A stretch of DNA of 64,000 nucleotides from Streptomyces apocyni (GCF_009739465.1 NZ_WHOM01000067.1:124001-188000), one strand, 5' to 3'. Counted from the first letter of the stretch, positions 14,917-25,013 are shown. Made by a program: numbers and translations. Notes: a model not told the origin generated them from the letters alone.

Positions 14917-15288
14917 GTGCCTACGATCCAGCAGCTGGTCCGGAAGGGCCGGCAGGACAAGGTCGAGAAGACTAAGACCCCGGCCCTGGAGGCTTCGCCT
15001 CAGCGCCGCGGCGTCTGCACGCGTGTGTTCACCACCACCCCGAAGAAGCCGAACTCGGCCCTCCGTAAGGTCGCGCGTGTGCGTCTGACCTCCGGTATCG
15101 AGGTCACGGCGTACATCCCGGGTGAGGGACACAACCTGCAGGAGCACTCCATCGTGCTCGTGCGTGGCGGTCGTGTGAAGGACCTGCCGGGTGTTCGCTA
15201 CAAGATCATCCGCGGTGCGCTCGACACCCAGAGTGTCAAGAACCGCAAGCAGGCCCGCAGCCGCTACGGCGCCAAGAAGGAGAAGTAA
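14917..15288 (+). CDS. rpsL: 30S ribosomal protein S12
   Basis: The protein has 123 residues from a GTG preceded by CCGGAGAAG. S12 acts in decoding fidelity. The streptomycin/paromomycin positions are wild type: K43 and K44 in TTTPKKPNSALRK, and K88 followed by DLPGVRYK. The strain is therefore expected to be streptomycin-sensitive at this locus. It is the first gene of the str operon and lies 2 nt from rpsG. Confidence 0.98.
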   Translation: MPTIQQLVRKGRQDKVEKTKTPALEASPQRRGVCTRVFTTTPKKPNSALRKVARVRLTSGIEVTAYIPGEGHNLQEHSIVLVRGGRVKDLPGVRYKIIRGALDTQSVKNRKQARSRYGAKKEK

Positions 15289-15290
15289 GA

Positions 15291-15761
15291 ATGCCTCGTA
15301 AGGGCCCCGCCCCGAAGCGCCCGGTCATCATCGACCCGGTCTACGGTTCTCCTCTGGTGACCTCGCTCATCAACAAGGTGCTGCTGAACGGCAAGCGCTC
15401 CACCGCCGAGCGCATCGTGTACGGCGCCATGGAGGGCCTGCGCGAGAAGTCCGGTAACGACCCGGTCATCACGCTCAAGCGCGCGCTGGAGAACATCAAG
15501 CCGACCCTCGAGGTCAAGTCCCGCCGTGTTGGTGGCGCCACCTACCAGGTGCCGATCGAGGTCAAGCCCGGTCGTGCCAACACGCTCGCGCTGCGCTGGC
15601 TCGTGGGTTACTCCCGCGCCCGTCGTGAGAAGACGATGACCGAGCGCCTGATGAACGAGCTGCTCGACGCCTCCAACGGTCTCGGTGCTGCCGTCAAGAA
15701 GCGTGAAGACACGCACAAGATGGCCGAGTCCAACAAGGCCTTCGCGCACTACCGCTGGTAG
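15291..15761 (+). CDS. rpsG: 30S ribosomal protein S7
   Basis: The protein has 156 residues and begins MPRKGPAPKRPVIIDPVYGS. It contains LEVKSRRVGGATYQVPIEV and the C-terminal YRW. It nucleates assembly of the 30S head and contacts E-site tRNA. In E. coli S7 represses the str operon; whether it does so here is unknown. It is tightly coupled to rpsL (2-nt gap). Confidence 0.98.
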   Translation: MPRKGPAPKRPVIIDPVYGSPLVTSLINKVLLNGKRSTAERIVYGAMEGLREKSGNDPVITLKRALENIKPTLEVKSRRVGGATYQVPIEVKPGRANTLALRWLVGYSRARREKTMTERLMNELLDASNGLGAAVKKREDTHKMAESNKAFAHYRW

Positions 15762-15799
15762 TCACTACCCACATCGAGACCGAGAGAAGACTGAGCCTT

Positions 15800-17926
<2,127 letters not shown>

Positions 17927-17966
17927 CTCACCCGAGTTCACGCTTTAGGCTTGTCACCGGTGCCCA

Positions 17967-18001
17967 GGGGTGTTCCGTACCGCTTCGGTAGGGAACACCC
18001 C
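17967..18001 (+). terminator. Hairpin between fusA and tuf
   Basis: GGGGTGTTCC (17967-17976) pairs with GGAACACCCC (17992-18001), and an inner TACCG-CTT-CGGTA stem extends it. There is no T-run. It could attenuate read-through into tuf or protect the tuf message; tuf is known in Streptomyces to be expressed both from the operon and separately. Confidence 0.6.
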
Positions 18002-18077
18002 GGGCCCCGGCATCCCAGCAAAGATCACCTGGCGCCGATGAGTAAGGCGTACCAGAACCACTCCACAGGAGGACCCA

Positions 18078-19271
18078 GTGGCGAAGGCGAAGTTCGAGCG
18101 GACTAAGCCGCACGTCAACATCGGCACCATCGGTCACATCGACCACGGTAAGACGACCCTCACGGCCGCCATTACCAAGGTGCTGCACGACGCGTACCCC
18201 GACCTTAACGAGGCCTCGGCCTTCGACCAGATCGACAAGGCTCCCGAGGAGCGCCAGCGCGGTATCACGATCTCGATCGCGCACGTCGAGTACCAGACCG
18301 AGGCGCGTCACTACGCCCACGTCGACTGCCCGGGTCACGCGGACTACATCAAGAACATGATCACCGGTGCCGCGCAGATGGACGGCGCCATCCTCGTGGT
18401 CGCCGCCACCGACGGCCCGATGCCGCAGACCAAGGAGCACGTCCTCCTGGCCCGCCAGGTCGGCGTTCCGTACATCGTCGTCGCCCTGAACAAGGCCGAC
18501 ATGGTGGACGACGAGGAGATCCTGGAGCTCGTCGAGCTCGAGGTCCGTGAGCTGCTCTCCGAGTACGAGTTCCCGGGCGACGACCTTCCGGTCGTCAAGG
18601 TCTCCGCGCTCAAGGCCCTCGAGGGCGACAAGGAGTGGGGTGAGTCCGTCCTCAACCTGATGAAGGCTGTCGACGAGTCCATCCCGCAGCCCGAGCGTGA
18701 CGTCGACAAGCCGTTCCTGATGCCGATCGAGGACGTCTTCACGATCACCGGTCGTGGCACCGTCGTCACCGGTCGTATCGAGCGTGGTGTCCTCAAGGTC
18801 AACGAGACCGTCGACATCATCGGCATCAAGACCGAGAAGACCACCACCACGGTCACCGGCATCGAGATGTTCCGGAAGCTGCTCGACGAGGGCCAGGCCG
18901 GTGAGAACGTCGGTCTGCTGCTTCGTGGCATCAAGCGCGAGGACGTCGAGCGCGGCCAGGTCATCATCAAGCCCGGTTCGGTCACGCCGCACACCGAGTT
19001 CGAGGCCCAGGCCTACATCCTGTCGAAGGACGAGGGTGGCCGTCACACCCCCTTCTTCAACAACTACCGCCCGCAGTTCTACTTCCGTACCACGGACGTG
19101 ACCGGCGTGGTGGAGCTCCCCGAGGGCACCGAGATGGTCATGCCGGGCGACAACACCGAGATGAGCGTCAAGCTCATCCAGCCCGTCGCCATGGAGGAGG
19201 GCCTCAAGTTCGCCATCCGTGAGGGTGGCCGGACCGTCGGCGCCGGCCAGGTCACCAAGATCGTCGCCTGA
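18078..19271 (+). CDS. tuf: Elongation factor Tu
   Basis: The protein has 397 residues from a GTG preceded by ACAGGAGGA. GHIDHGKTT is the P-loop (residues 19-27), followed by RGITISIAH, DCPGHADYIKNM and NKAD. The C-terminal domains contain the kirromycin/GE2270-contact regions in their usual form. It delivers aminoacyl-tRNA to the ribosome. This is the major tuf1-type gene, last in the str operon, and a perfect 16-bp terminator stem follows. Confidence 0.98.
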   Translation: MAKAKFERTKPHVNIGTIGHIDHGKTTLTAAITKVLHDAYPDLNEASAFDQIDKAPEERQRGITISIAHVEYQTEARHYAHVDCPGHADYIKNMITGAAQMDGAILVVAATDGPMPQTKEHVLLARQVGVPYIVVALNKADMVDDEEILELVELEVRELLSEYEFPGDDLPVVKVSALKALEGDKEWGESVLNLMKAVDESIPQPERDVDKPFLMPIEDVFTITGRGTVVTGRIERGVLKVNETVDIIGIKTEKTTTTVTGIEMFRKLLDEGQAGENVGLLLRGIKREDVERGQVIIKPGSVTPHTEFEAQAYILSKDEGGRHTPFFNNYRPQFYFRTTDVTGVVELPEGTEMVMPGDNTEMSVKLIQPVAMEEGLKFAIREGGRTVGAGQVTKIVA

Positions 19272-19337
19272 TCGACGCTCTAGGGTTCTGACCTGGTAGC
19301 CGCTCTGCGCTCTGCGAGCTGCGAGCTGCTGCTTGAA

Positions 19338-19376
19338 CCGAAGCCCCCGTACACCTTGTGTGTACGGGGGCTTCGG
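19338..19376 (+). terminator. Terminator after tuf
   Basis: CCGAAGCCCCCGTACA (19338-19353) pairs perfectly with TGTACGGGGGCTTCGG (19361-19376), a 16-bp stem with a 7-nt loop and no U-tract, a common Streptomyces type. It marks the boundary between the str operon and the accessory island. Confidence 0.9.
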
Positions 19377-19434
19377 CCGTGCTGGGGGTCGGACCGGGGC
19401 AGTGGGCATAGGGGAGCGATGGCAGGATGAGGGC

Positions 19435-20007
19435 ATGGTGACGCATCAGCCGTGGACGGACCTGCACGGCGACCTCTTGGCCGCGAAGGCCCTGGTATAC
19501 GACCCGAGCGGCTTCACCTGCTCGCCGCCGGCGCCCGAACCGGAGAGCGCCGAGTACGCGGCTTGCGCGTTCACGCTCGACGACCGCGCGGTTCGGTTCC
19601 GCGTGGCCAAGACCACCCCGACGAAGGTGGGCCAGTTCGTCACCGTCTGGCAGCGGTCAGAAGAGGGGCCGATCCGGCCCTTCGACGCCGCCGACGGAGT
19701 GGACCTCTTCGTCATCAGCAGCCGCGACGACGAGGGTGGTGGCTTCGGGCAGTTCGTGTTCCCGCGCGAGGTGCTGTGCGAGCGCGGCATCGTCTCGCGC
19801 GACGGCTCTGGCGGGAAGCGCGGCTTCCGCGTCTACCCGCCGTGGGTGACCACGACCAACCGGCAGGCGCGCGGGACGCAGGCCTGGCAGGTGGGCTACT
19901 TCGTCAACCTTGGTCAGGACGGGCTCGCCGCCGACCTGACTCGCGCCCGTGCCCTCTACCGTCCGGAGCGGATGTCGCGCTCCTCGGCCAGCCCGGCCAG
20001 CAGCTAG
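19435..20007 (+). CDS. MepB-like family protein
   Basis: The protein has 190 residues from an ATG preceded by AGGATGAGGG. It matches the MepB family pattern: AAFxxDDRAVRFRVAKTTPTK, then VGQFVTVWQRSEEGPIRPFD, FVFPREVLCERGIVSRDG and GKRGFRVYPPWV. MepB is named after a gene in the staphylococcal mepRAB multidrug-efflux locus, but its biochemical function is unknown. No efflux pump or MarR gene is adjacent. It is the first gene of the accessory island. Confidence 0.75.
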   Translation: MVTHQPWTDLHGDLLAAKALVYDPSGFTCSPPAPEPESAEYAACAFTLDDRAVRFRVAKTTPTKVGQFVTVWQRSEEGPIRPFDAADGVDLFVISSRDDEGGGFGQFVFPREVLCERGIVSRDGSGGKRGFRVYPPWVTTTNRQARGTQAWQVGYFVNLGQDGLAADLTRARALYRPERMSRSSASPASS

Positions 20008-20148
20008 TCCGGGCGTACGGAGATGTCGCCGCGCCCGCGGTCACCTGCCGCGGCGGAGTGAAACGTGCGGCGTACCGGCTCGCGGCTTTCTGCCTTGTCG
20101 GGCAGGTGGTCATCGCCGGAGTGGGTCGGGCGCTCGTGGGCCATGGGG

Positions 20149-20691
20149 CTACCCCTGCTCGTAGCGGGGTAGGCCCTCGGTGGAGATGGTCCACTCGCTG
20201 CTGGTGACGTCCTCGCCGTACACGAACTCCCTGCGGGTGGCGTAGCGCGGGCCCTGCGGTGTCGAGTGGATGTCGGAGAGGACTGCTCCGGTGCCCGTGC
20301 GCGGGTCGAAGACCGCGTAGATGGGGATTCCGAGTAGCGGGTAGTCCCGCATCTTGCTCACCCAGTCGTTGTCGGGGTTGGAGCGGGAGACGATCTCGAT
20401 GGCGGCGATGAGGGTACGGGGAGGGAAGGAGCCCTCGCCCTCCATGTCCGCCCAGGCCAGCACGATCAGGTCGGGGCGGCGCAGGATGCCCTGGGCCGGG
20501 TCCTCCACGTCTGGTTTTCCTGTGTGGGCGACGAATTCGTCCGGCGCGTTGGGCGCCCTCAAGTCGTGGACGATGCCTTCCGTGGTGATCTCAAAGGTGC
20601 CGGGAAGGATGCCGTCCGTGGACTCGACGAACTCTCGCATCGCGCGGTACGTGGGCGTGCCTGCTGGCATTTCGTCCGGATCGGTGGCCAT
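20149..20691 (-). CDS. Uma2-type restriction-endonuclease-fold protein
   Basis: The protein has 180 residues. The Uma2/DUF820 PD-(D/E)xK pattern is visible: RPDLIVLAW (metal-binding Asp), then AIEIVSRSNPDNDWVSKMRDY (Glu and Lys of the core) and GIPIYAVFDPRTGTG. The fold is that of a nuclease, but Uma2 proteins are mostly uncharacterised; they are abundant in Streptomyces and cyanobacteria. It starts 4 nt after the stop of the helix-turn-helix gene and is clearly co-transcribed with it. Confidence 0.8.
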   Translation of the reverse strand: MATDPDEMPAGTPTYRAMREFVESTDGILPGTFEITTEGIVHDLRAPNAPDEFVAHTGKPDVEDPAQGILRRPDLIVLAWADMEGEGSFPPRTLIAAIEIVSRSNPDNDWVSKMRDYPLLGIPIYAVFDPRTGTGAVLSDIHSTPQGPRYATRREFVYGEDVTSSEWTISTEGLPRYEQG

Positions 20692-20695
20692 GGGG

Positions 20696-21565
20696 CTAGG
20701 CGGCCTCTCGCCGTAGGTGGGATTCGCAGTCGCGGCAGTGGCCGGGCTCCGGGGCGCGGAAGCCTCGGTCGCACCCTTCGCAGTTCTGGAGCGGGTCTGG
20801 ACCCCGTGGGCCGGTCGGCAGGAGTGGCGGCAGCAGCGCGGTCAGCCGGTGTGCGAGCAGTCCGGCTGGGTGGCCGAGCGGCTCCGGGAGGCGGGCGAGG
20901 AGGGTGCGGCGTACGGCGTCTGGCGCGGCCCCGCGTTCCAGCCAGGCCGCGGCGGCGGGGGCGAGGCGGCGTACGTCACGGTCGGCGAGGAGGAGGCGGG
21001 GTTCGTGTCGGTGCAGGTCGGCGAGGAGTTCGGTTGCGGCGCGCAGCCGGTCCGAGTCGGGGGTCACGGGCTCGGGGAGCGGGGGTGGCGGCGGTGGTGT
21101 GCGCGGTACGGGGGTGGGGGCGACCGGGGCTGGCGCGGGCGCCGGAGCGAGCCGTGCTGGTGTGGCTGCTGGAGCCGGGCCCGGCGTCACCTCTGACGGC
21201 TGGTTGCGGGACACCGTACGGGTGACGACCTTGCCGCTCGGCAGCCGCTCACGGGTACGCCGCAGATAGCCGTACGCCTCCAGCTCGCGCAGGGCGGCGG
21301 CGATCCGGTACTCGCTCTCCGGGAAGCGGGCCGCCAGGAACTTGATGCCGATCTGCGCCCCTGCGGGCAGCGATTGGATGTGGACGGCGAGCCCGATCGC
21401 CAGCAGGGACAACTCCCGGTGCTGGGCGAGGTGGTTGCCGACCACGGTGTACCGGCTGGTGTGCCGGACGTTGTCGTGGACGACGCCGGATACACCGGAT
21501 CGGGCAGTGCGTCCGGGAACGGCGGACGAGGCGCGCGAGGGCGCGCTAGAGTGCTGGGGAGCCAT
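20696..21565 (-). CDS. Helix-turn-helix protein with C-terminal zinc ribbon
   Basis: The protein has 289 residues from ATG 21565 (MAPQHSSAPSRASSA), with GAGGAAG upstream. The N-terminal winged-helix part contains YTVVGNHLAQHRELSLLAIG, VHIQSLPAGA and FPESEYRIAAALRELEAYGY followed by basic LRRTRERLPSGKV. A long Pro/Ala linker follows, then helices and a Cys cluster (C-E-G-C ... C-R-D-C). Proteins of this plan are common in Streptomyces accessory DNA and resemble plasmid replication or sporulation regulators, but the role is unknown. It forms a bicistron with the Uma2 gene. Confidence 0.7.
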   Translation of the reverse strand: MAPQHSSAPSRASSAVPGRTARSGVSGVVHDNVRHTSRYTVVGNHLAQHRELSLLAIGLAVHIQSLPAGAQIGIKFLAARFPESEYRIAAALRELEAYGYLRRTRERLPSGKVVTRTVSRNQPSEVTPGPAPAATPARLAPAPAPAPVAPTPVPRTPPPPPPLPEPVTPDSDRLRAATELLADLHRHEPRLLLADRDVRRLAPAAAAWLERGAAPDAVRRTLLARLPEPLGHPAGLLAHRLTALLPPLLPTGPRGPDPLQNCEGCDRGFRAPEPGHCRDCESHLRREAA

Positions 21566-21959
21566 AGGGAAGGGTTGTCTTCCTCGTTGGTTAGACCCTC
21601 GCTCGGGATCGCTAGTCCCGACGGGGGTCGTCTCATTTCTTGGGTTGTTGCGGCGAGCATATGCCCGCCAACCCGCCCGAAATCCAGCCCAGTTGGTAGA
21701 GATCACCCTTGTGGGTGACGGGGGGGCTGGAGGGGTAGGGAAGGGTATTTCCCTCGGTCTTCAAGAGCGTTACTTAAGAGCTTTGATGTCGCGGGTCGCC
21801 GCGTCGCGGTGAGCCAGGACGCGGGTGACCGCGACGCGGCCAACCGGGTCGCGGTATTCGTGACCCGGTGGGCAGCCCATAGGCACGGGTACTCATGCGT
21901 GGCAGGCCAACTCCGGCCTACAACAGACCTGTTCGTCTTTCGGCGGGGTAGGAGGACCG
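21566..21959. other. Non-coding region with GTCGCGG inverted repeats
   Basis: The space between the divergent HTH gene and the small zinc-ribbon gene has no supported ORF. Between 21789 and 21868 it contains GTCGCGG three times and its complement once, a perfect 13-nt inverted repeat GCCGCGTCGCGGT (21798-21810) / ACCGCGACGCGGC (21828-21840), and CCGGGTC (21844-21850) / GACCCGG (21862-21868). These look like regulator binding sites. Confidence 0.5.
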
Positions 21960-22277
21960 GTGCGGATCGTCAATGCTGTGGTGTCCTGGCTCGTCTCCCT
22001 GGTGCTGCGCATCGTCACCCGGCCCTGGGCGCGGCGGCGCCCGGAAGAAGCAGCGCCGAAACCGCCGCCGCATGTGAGCGAGCCCGGGCGAGGTGACTGC
22101 GACTGTCCACGCGAGGAGAACCGGTGCGGGGCCTTCGTGCACTGGTACCCCGACGGCGCGGTCAAGCTGAACTGTCCTGTGTGCCGCACGTACGTGGAGG
22201 CGGACGTCACCGGTAACTGGTCGTGTCCGACGTGCGAAGGCACCTTCGGGCAGATCGTTATCCCACGCCGCCGCTAG
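21960..22277 (+). CDS. Small zinc-ribbon protein with N-terminal membrane-binding helix
   Basis: The protein has 105 residues from a GTG after GGAGGA (21951-21956). It begins with an amphipathic/hydrophobic stretch (VNAVVSWLVSLVLRIVTRPW), then a linker, then a Cys-rich domain: C-D-C, C (in ENRCGAF), CPVC and CPTC, enough for one or two zinc sites. I do not recognise the family. It ends 17 nt from the convergent ATPase gene. Confidence 0.65.
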   Translation: MRIVNAVVSWLVSLVLRIVTRPWARRRPEEAAPKPPPHVSEPGRGDCDCPREENRCGAFVHWYPDGAVKLNCPVCRTYVEADVTGNWSCPTCEGTFGQIVIPRRR

Positions 22278-22293
22278 AAGGCTGGCGGGGTCG

Positions 22294-22764
22294 TCAGGCC
22301 TTAACGCCAGTTGGAACCGCGAGGGCCCACGGCGCCTCCTGGGTGGCGCCCAGAGCCAGTTCGGCCCACACCGTTTTGCGTGGTGTGGGGCCCGAGGTGA
22401 CACCCCAGCGGTTGGCCAGGGCCTCGACGAGCAGGAGGCCGCGACCGGACTCGCTGTCGTCGCCGGGACCGGGGCGTTGGACGGCTGGCAGGCGGTCCGG
22501 GCGGGTGTCGGTGACCTCGATGCGGAGGGTGTCACCCGTGACGGCCAGGGTCAGGTGGAGGTCCCGGCCGGGTACGTGGGCGTGCAGGACGGCGTTCGCG
22601 GTCAGCTCGGCGATGACGAGGGACGCGGGGTCCAGCGGGAGGCCCCAGGCGCGTAGCTCCTCGGTGGCGAGGGCGCGGGCCAGGCGGGCGCCTCTGCGGG
22701 TGGCCGGGACCCGGGCCGCGAACTGCTGTGGGCTGGGGGCCTGGGGAGAGGTTTCTTGGTTCAT
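22294..22764 (-). CDS. RsbW-like ATP-binding protein (putative anti-sigma factor)
   Basis: The protein has 156 residues from ATG 22764; a longer upstream extension is rejected because it overlaps the divergent promoter. The GHKL ATPase motifs are visible: an N-box ASLVIAELTANAVLHAH, a G1 box EVTDTRPDRLP and a G2 box ESGRGLLLVEALANRWG. Short single-domain HATPase_c_2 proteins act as anti-sigma or serine-kinase switches in Streptomyces. The gene is divergent from an XRE/DUF397 pair, as in the SCO4677-SCO4679 cluster as I recall it, where the ATPase interacts with the anti-anti-sigma factor BldG. Confidence 0.8.
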   Translation of the reverse strand: MNQETSPQAPSPQQFAARVPATRRGARLARALATEELRAWGLPLDPASLVIAELTANAVLHAHVPGRDLHLTLAVTGDTLRIEVTDTRPDRLPAVQRPGPGDDSESGRGLLLVEALANRWGVTSGPTPRKTVWAELALGATQEAPWALAVPTGVKA

Positions 22765-22894
22765 GTCACTCAGCGTGGTGGCACATGCGTACCGTGTTGT
22801 GCGATAACGCCCTCGCGTATAGCGACTGTCCGGAGCTTGTCCAGTGGTGTCCCGGCTGTCCGGAGTGACGAGTTGGGGATAACGGGCGTTGACG

Positions 22895-23800
22895 ATGGAC
22901 GGTACGTCGGAGGTGGGCGCGCATGAGCGTGGACAGCGGCGTACGGGTGGTTCGGCGGGCGGCACGGACGAACCTGGCTGGGACGTCGATCCGGACGACG
23001 AGTCGGGGGCGGCGGTAGTCGCGGCGGTCGGCCGCCAACTCAAGGTCTGGCGCGAGGCTGCGGGGATGCGGGCCGCGGACTTTGGGGCGGCGATCGGGTA
23101 CGGCGAGGACCTGGTCTACAAGGTCGAGGGCGGGCGCCGGATTCCGCGCCCGGAGTACCTGGACGAGGCGGACGGCGTGCTCCGCGCGGGCGGCAAGATC
23201 TCCGCGATGAAGCGGGACGTGGCGGAGGTTCGCTACCCGAAGAAGGTTCGGGACTTGGCGAAGCTGGAGGCCAAGGCGGTCGAGCTGGAGTCGTACGGCA
23301 ACCACAACTTGCACGGCCTGTTGCAGACGGAGCAGTACGCGCGGGCCTTGTTCGGCATGCGACAGCCCGCGTACTCGCAGGACGAGGTGGAGCGCGGGGT
23401 GGCAGCACGCATGGCCCGGCAGTCGATCTTCGAGCGGTTGCCTGCCCCCGCGCTCAGCTTTGTCCTGGAAGAGGTGACGCTGCGGCGCCCCATCGGGGGG
23501 AGAATGGTGCTGCGCGGACAGCTCGAACGCCTGCTAGAAGTAGGCCAGTTGCGAAACGTGGCGATCCAGGTGATGCCGACCGACCGTGAGGACCATGGCG
23601 GAATGGACGGCCTGATCCAGGTGTTGAGGTTCCGAGACGGCTCGGCGGTGGGGCGCTCCGAGGGGGTGTTCAACGGCCGACTGGTCTCGGACCCGAAGGA
23701 CCTCCGGGTCCTTGAGCTGTGCTATGGCATGATCCGGGCCCAGGCTTTTACACCACGTGAGTCGCTGGTCTTCATCGAGCAAGTGCTGGGAGAAACATGA
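22895..23800 (+). CDS. XRE-family regulator with C-terminal DUF5753
   Basis: The protein has 301 residues from ATG 22895; a TTG two codons upstream is an alternative. After an acidic leader the helix-turn-helix spans about residues 48-105 (VGRQLKVWREAAGMRAADFG ... VYKVEGGRRIPRPEYLDEAD). The DUF5753 part contains ESYGNHNLHGLLQTEQYARA and a late LRNVAIQVMPTDREDH segment. These regulators pair with small DUF397 proteins (WhiJ-like systems) and affect development and antibiotic production. The stop overlaps the start of the first DUF397 gene (ATGA). Confidence 0.9.
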   Translation: MDGTSEVGAHERGQRRTGGSAGGTDEPGWDVDPDDESGAAVVAAVGRQLKVWREAAGMRAADFGAAIGYGEDLVYKVEGGRRIPRPEYLDEADGVLRAGGKISAMKRDVAEVRYPKKVRDLAKLEAKAVELESYGNHNLHGLLQTEQYARALFGMRQPAYSQDEVERGVAARMARQSIFERLPAPALSFVLEEVTLRRPIGGRMVLRGQLERLLEVGQLRNVAIQVMPTDREDHGGMDGLIQVLRFRDGSAVGRSEGVFNGRLVSDPKDLRVLELCYGMIRAQAFTPRESLVFIEQVLGET

Positions 23801-24006
23801 TCCGCAAGACTTCTGCCGGAGATGCTTCCGAGCTCGAGTGGTTTAAGAGCAGCTATAGCGACAGCAGCAACATCAACGACTGCGTCGAGGTAGCGGTTAC
23901 TCAGGGAGCGGTTTACGTCCGGGACTCCAAGAACACCGTGGGCCCTCAGCTCGCGCTCACGCCTACCGCGTGGGCTGGCCTCGTCTCGCTGATTGCCCAT
24001 GGCTGA
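23797..24006 (+). CDS. DUF397 protein, copy 1
   Basis: The protein has 69 residues. The DUF397 pattern is complete: LEWFKSSYSDSSN, CVEVAV, AVYVRDSKN and a final LTPTAWAGLVS. The start overlaps the stop of the XRE gene by 4 nt, so translation is probably coupled. In studied Streptomyces pairs the DUF397 partner binds or modulates its XRE regulator; the partner here is inferred from position. Confidence 0.9.
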   Translation: MIRKTSAGDASELEWFKSSYSDSSNINDCVEVAVTQGAVYVRDSKNTVGPQLALTPTAWAGLVSLIAHG

Positions 24007-24202
24007 CCTCACGGCACGCGCTGCCGAGCAGGAGTGGTTCAAGAGCAGTTACAGCGACAGCAGCAACAGCAGCGAGTGCATCGAGGTCGCAGTGGCCCCC
24101 GGCGCAGTCCACGTCCGCGACACGAAGAACATCGGCGGCCCGCAGCTCGCGCTGACGCCCACCGCCTGGGCAGGCCTCGTCTCATCCCTCACCCAGGGCT
24201 GA
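23999..24202 (+). CDS. DUF397 protein, copy 2
   Basis: The protein has 67 residues from the ATG at 23999, which overlaps the end of copy 1 by 8 nt; a TTG two codons upstream is less likely. WFKSSYSDSSN, CIEVAVAPGAVHVRDTKN and LTPTAWAGLVS are nearly the same as in copy 1, so this is a recent tandem duplication. It may compete with copy 1 for the XRE protein or be redundant. Confidence 0.85.
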   Translation: MADLTARAAEQEWFKSSYSDSSNSSECIEVAVAPGAVHVRDTKNIGGPQLALTPTAWAGLVSSLTQG

Positions 24203-24203
24203 C

Positions 24204-24345
24204 CTGCTGCCGGGGGCGCCTCCGAACTGGGCGTGGTTTAAGAGCACCTACAGCCGTGGTCCTGATGGTGACTCGTGTGTCGAGACCGCCCCCCGCCCCG
24301 CGGGCGCATCCACGCGTGCCTCCAATACCCCGGGCGGCTCCCACC
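24204..24345 (+). pseudogene. Decayed third DUF397 copy
   Basis: Directly after copy 2, GCC TCC GAA CTG (ASEL) in one frame is followed by WFKSTYSRGPDGDSCVETA in the next frame (from 24234). A remnant corresponding to the HVRDSKNTPG region is then split across other frames. At least two frameshifts are needed to restore a DUF397, and no start or RBS is visible. It is a broken third tandem copy. Confidence 0.65.
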
Positions 24346-24536
24346 CCCACCTCACCCCCGCCACCCGGTCCACCTTGCCCGCGCAGCACTATGGACCGTC
24401 CGGCGCGCGGTTCTCCGCGCAGTGCCGAGCGGGATGGGTGAGCGGGGTTGGCCGGGTCACCGACGGACTTACCCAGTGTTTGTGGGGTGCGGGGGTGGCC
24501 GCCCTCGTCGTTCGATGGTCGCGGGGCCGGGCCGGC

Positions 24537-24600
24537 TGTCAAGGGCGCTCCCTTCGCTCGCGTCGGCTCCGCCGATTCCGCTAACGCTCCACCCTTGACA
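24537..24600 (+). repeat. 64-bp terminal element, left copy
   Basis: It begins TGTCAAGGGCG and ends CCACCCTTGACA, so its own ends are inverted (TGTCAAGGG / CCCTTGACA). Its reverse complement matches 25503-25566 at about 60 of 64 positions. It forms the outer boundary of the 1-kb inverted repeat. No coding sense is evident. Confidence 0.9.
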
Positions 24601-24677
24601 TCCGCCCCGTCCCCGCTATGCAGGCCGTGGGAGGGCGGCCCAGGGGAGGCGGCGGCGGAGGTAAGGGAGTGGCGCGC

Positions 24678-24766
24678 GTTTCGCTGCCGGGTGCGGATTG
24701 GTTGTTGGGGCGCACGAGGGGGATGGGTGGTGCGACACCGGCTCAGCGACTGCGGGTCGTGGGGGC
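24678..24766 (+). repeat. Middle inverted-repeat arm, left
   Basis: This 89-nt arm includes CACCGGCTCAGCGACTGCGG and its reverse complement is found at 25336-25424. It also contains the first unit of the local 66-69-nt tandem repeat. Confidence 0.8.
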
Positions 24767-24890
24767 GCGGGCCGAGGGCGCGCACGAGAGGGGCAGGGCG
24801 GTCACACTGGCTCAGCGACTGCGGCAGGTGGGAGTGGCCGGTGCGCACGAAGGCTGGGTGGGTTGTGCTGCCCCGGCTCGGCGGCTGCCG
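24710..24890 (+). repeat. 66-69-nt imperfect tandem repeats
   Basis: GCGCACGA recurs at 24710, 24780 and 24843. GGCTCAGCGACTGCGG recurs at 24740 and 24809, with a diverged form at 24875. A fourth, weak unit may follow to about 24960. The same unit in opposite orientation is seen once or twice at 25270-25400. Confidence 0.75.
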
Positions 24891-25013
24891 ACCAGCGGGT
24901 GACCGGGCGCGCGAGCGGCGCGTGGGTGGTGGCGCCCGGGCTGGCGGCCACCGGCCGGTGGGGCGGGAGGGCACGGCTGGGACTGGTGGGATCAGGTCGC
25001 GGAGTGAAGTGCG

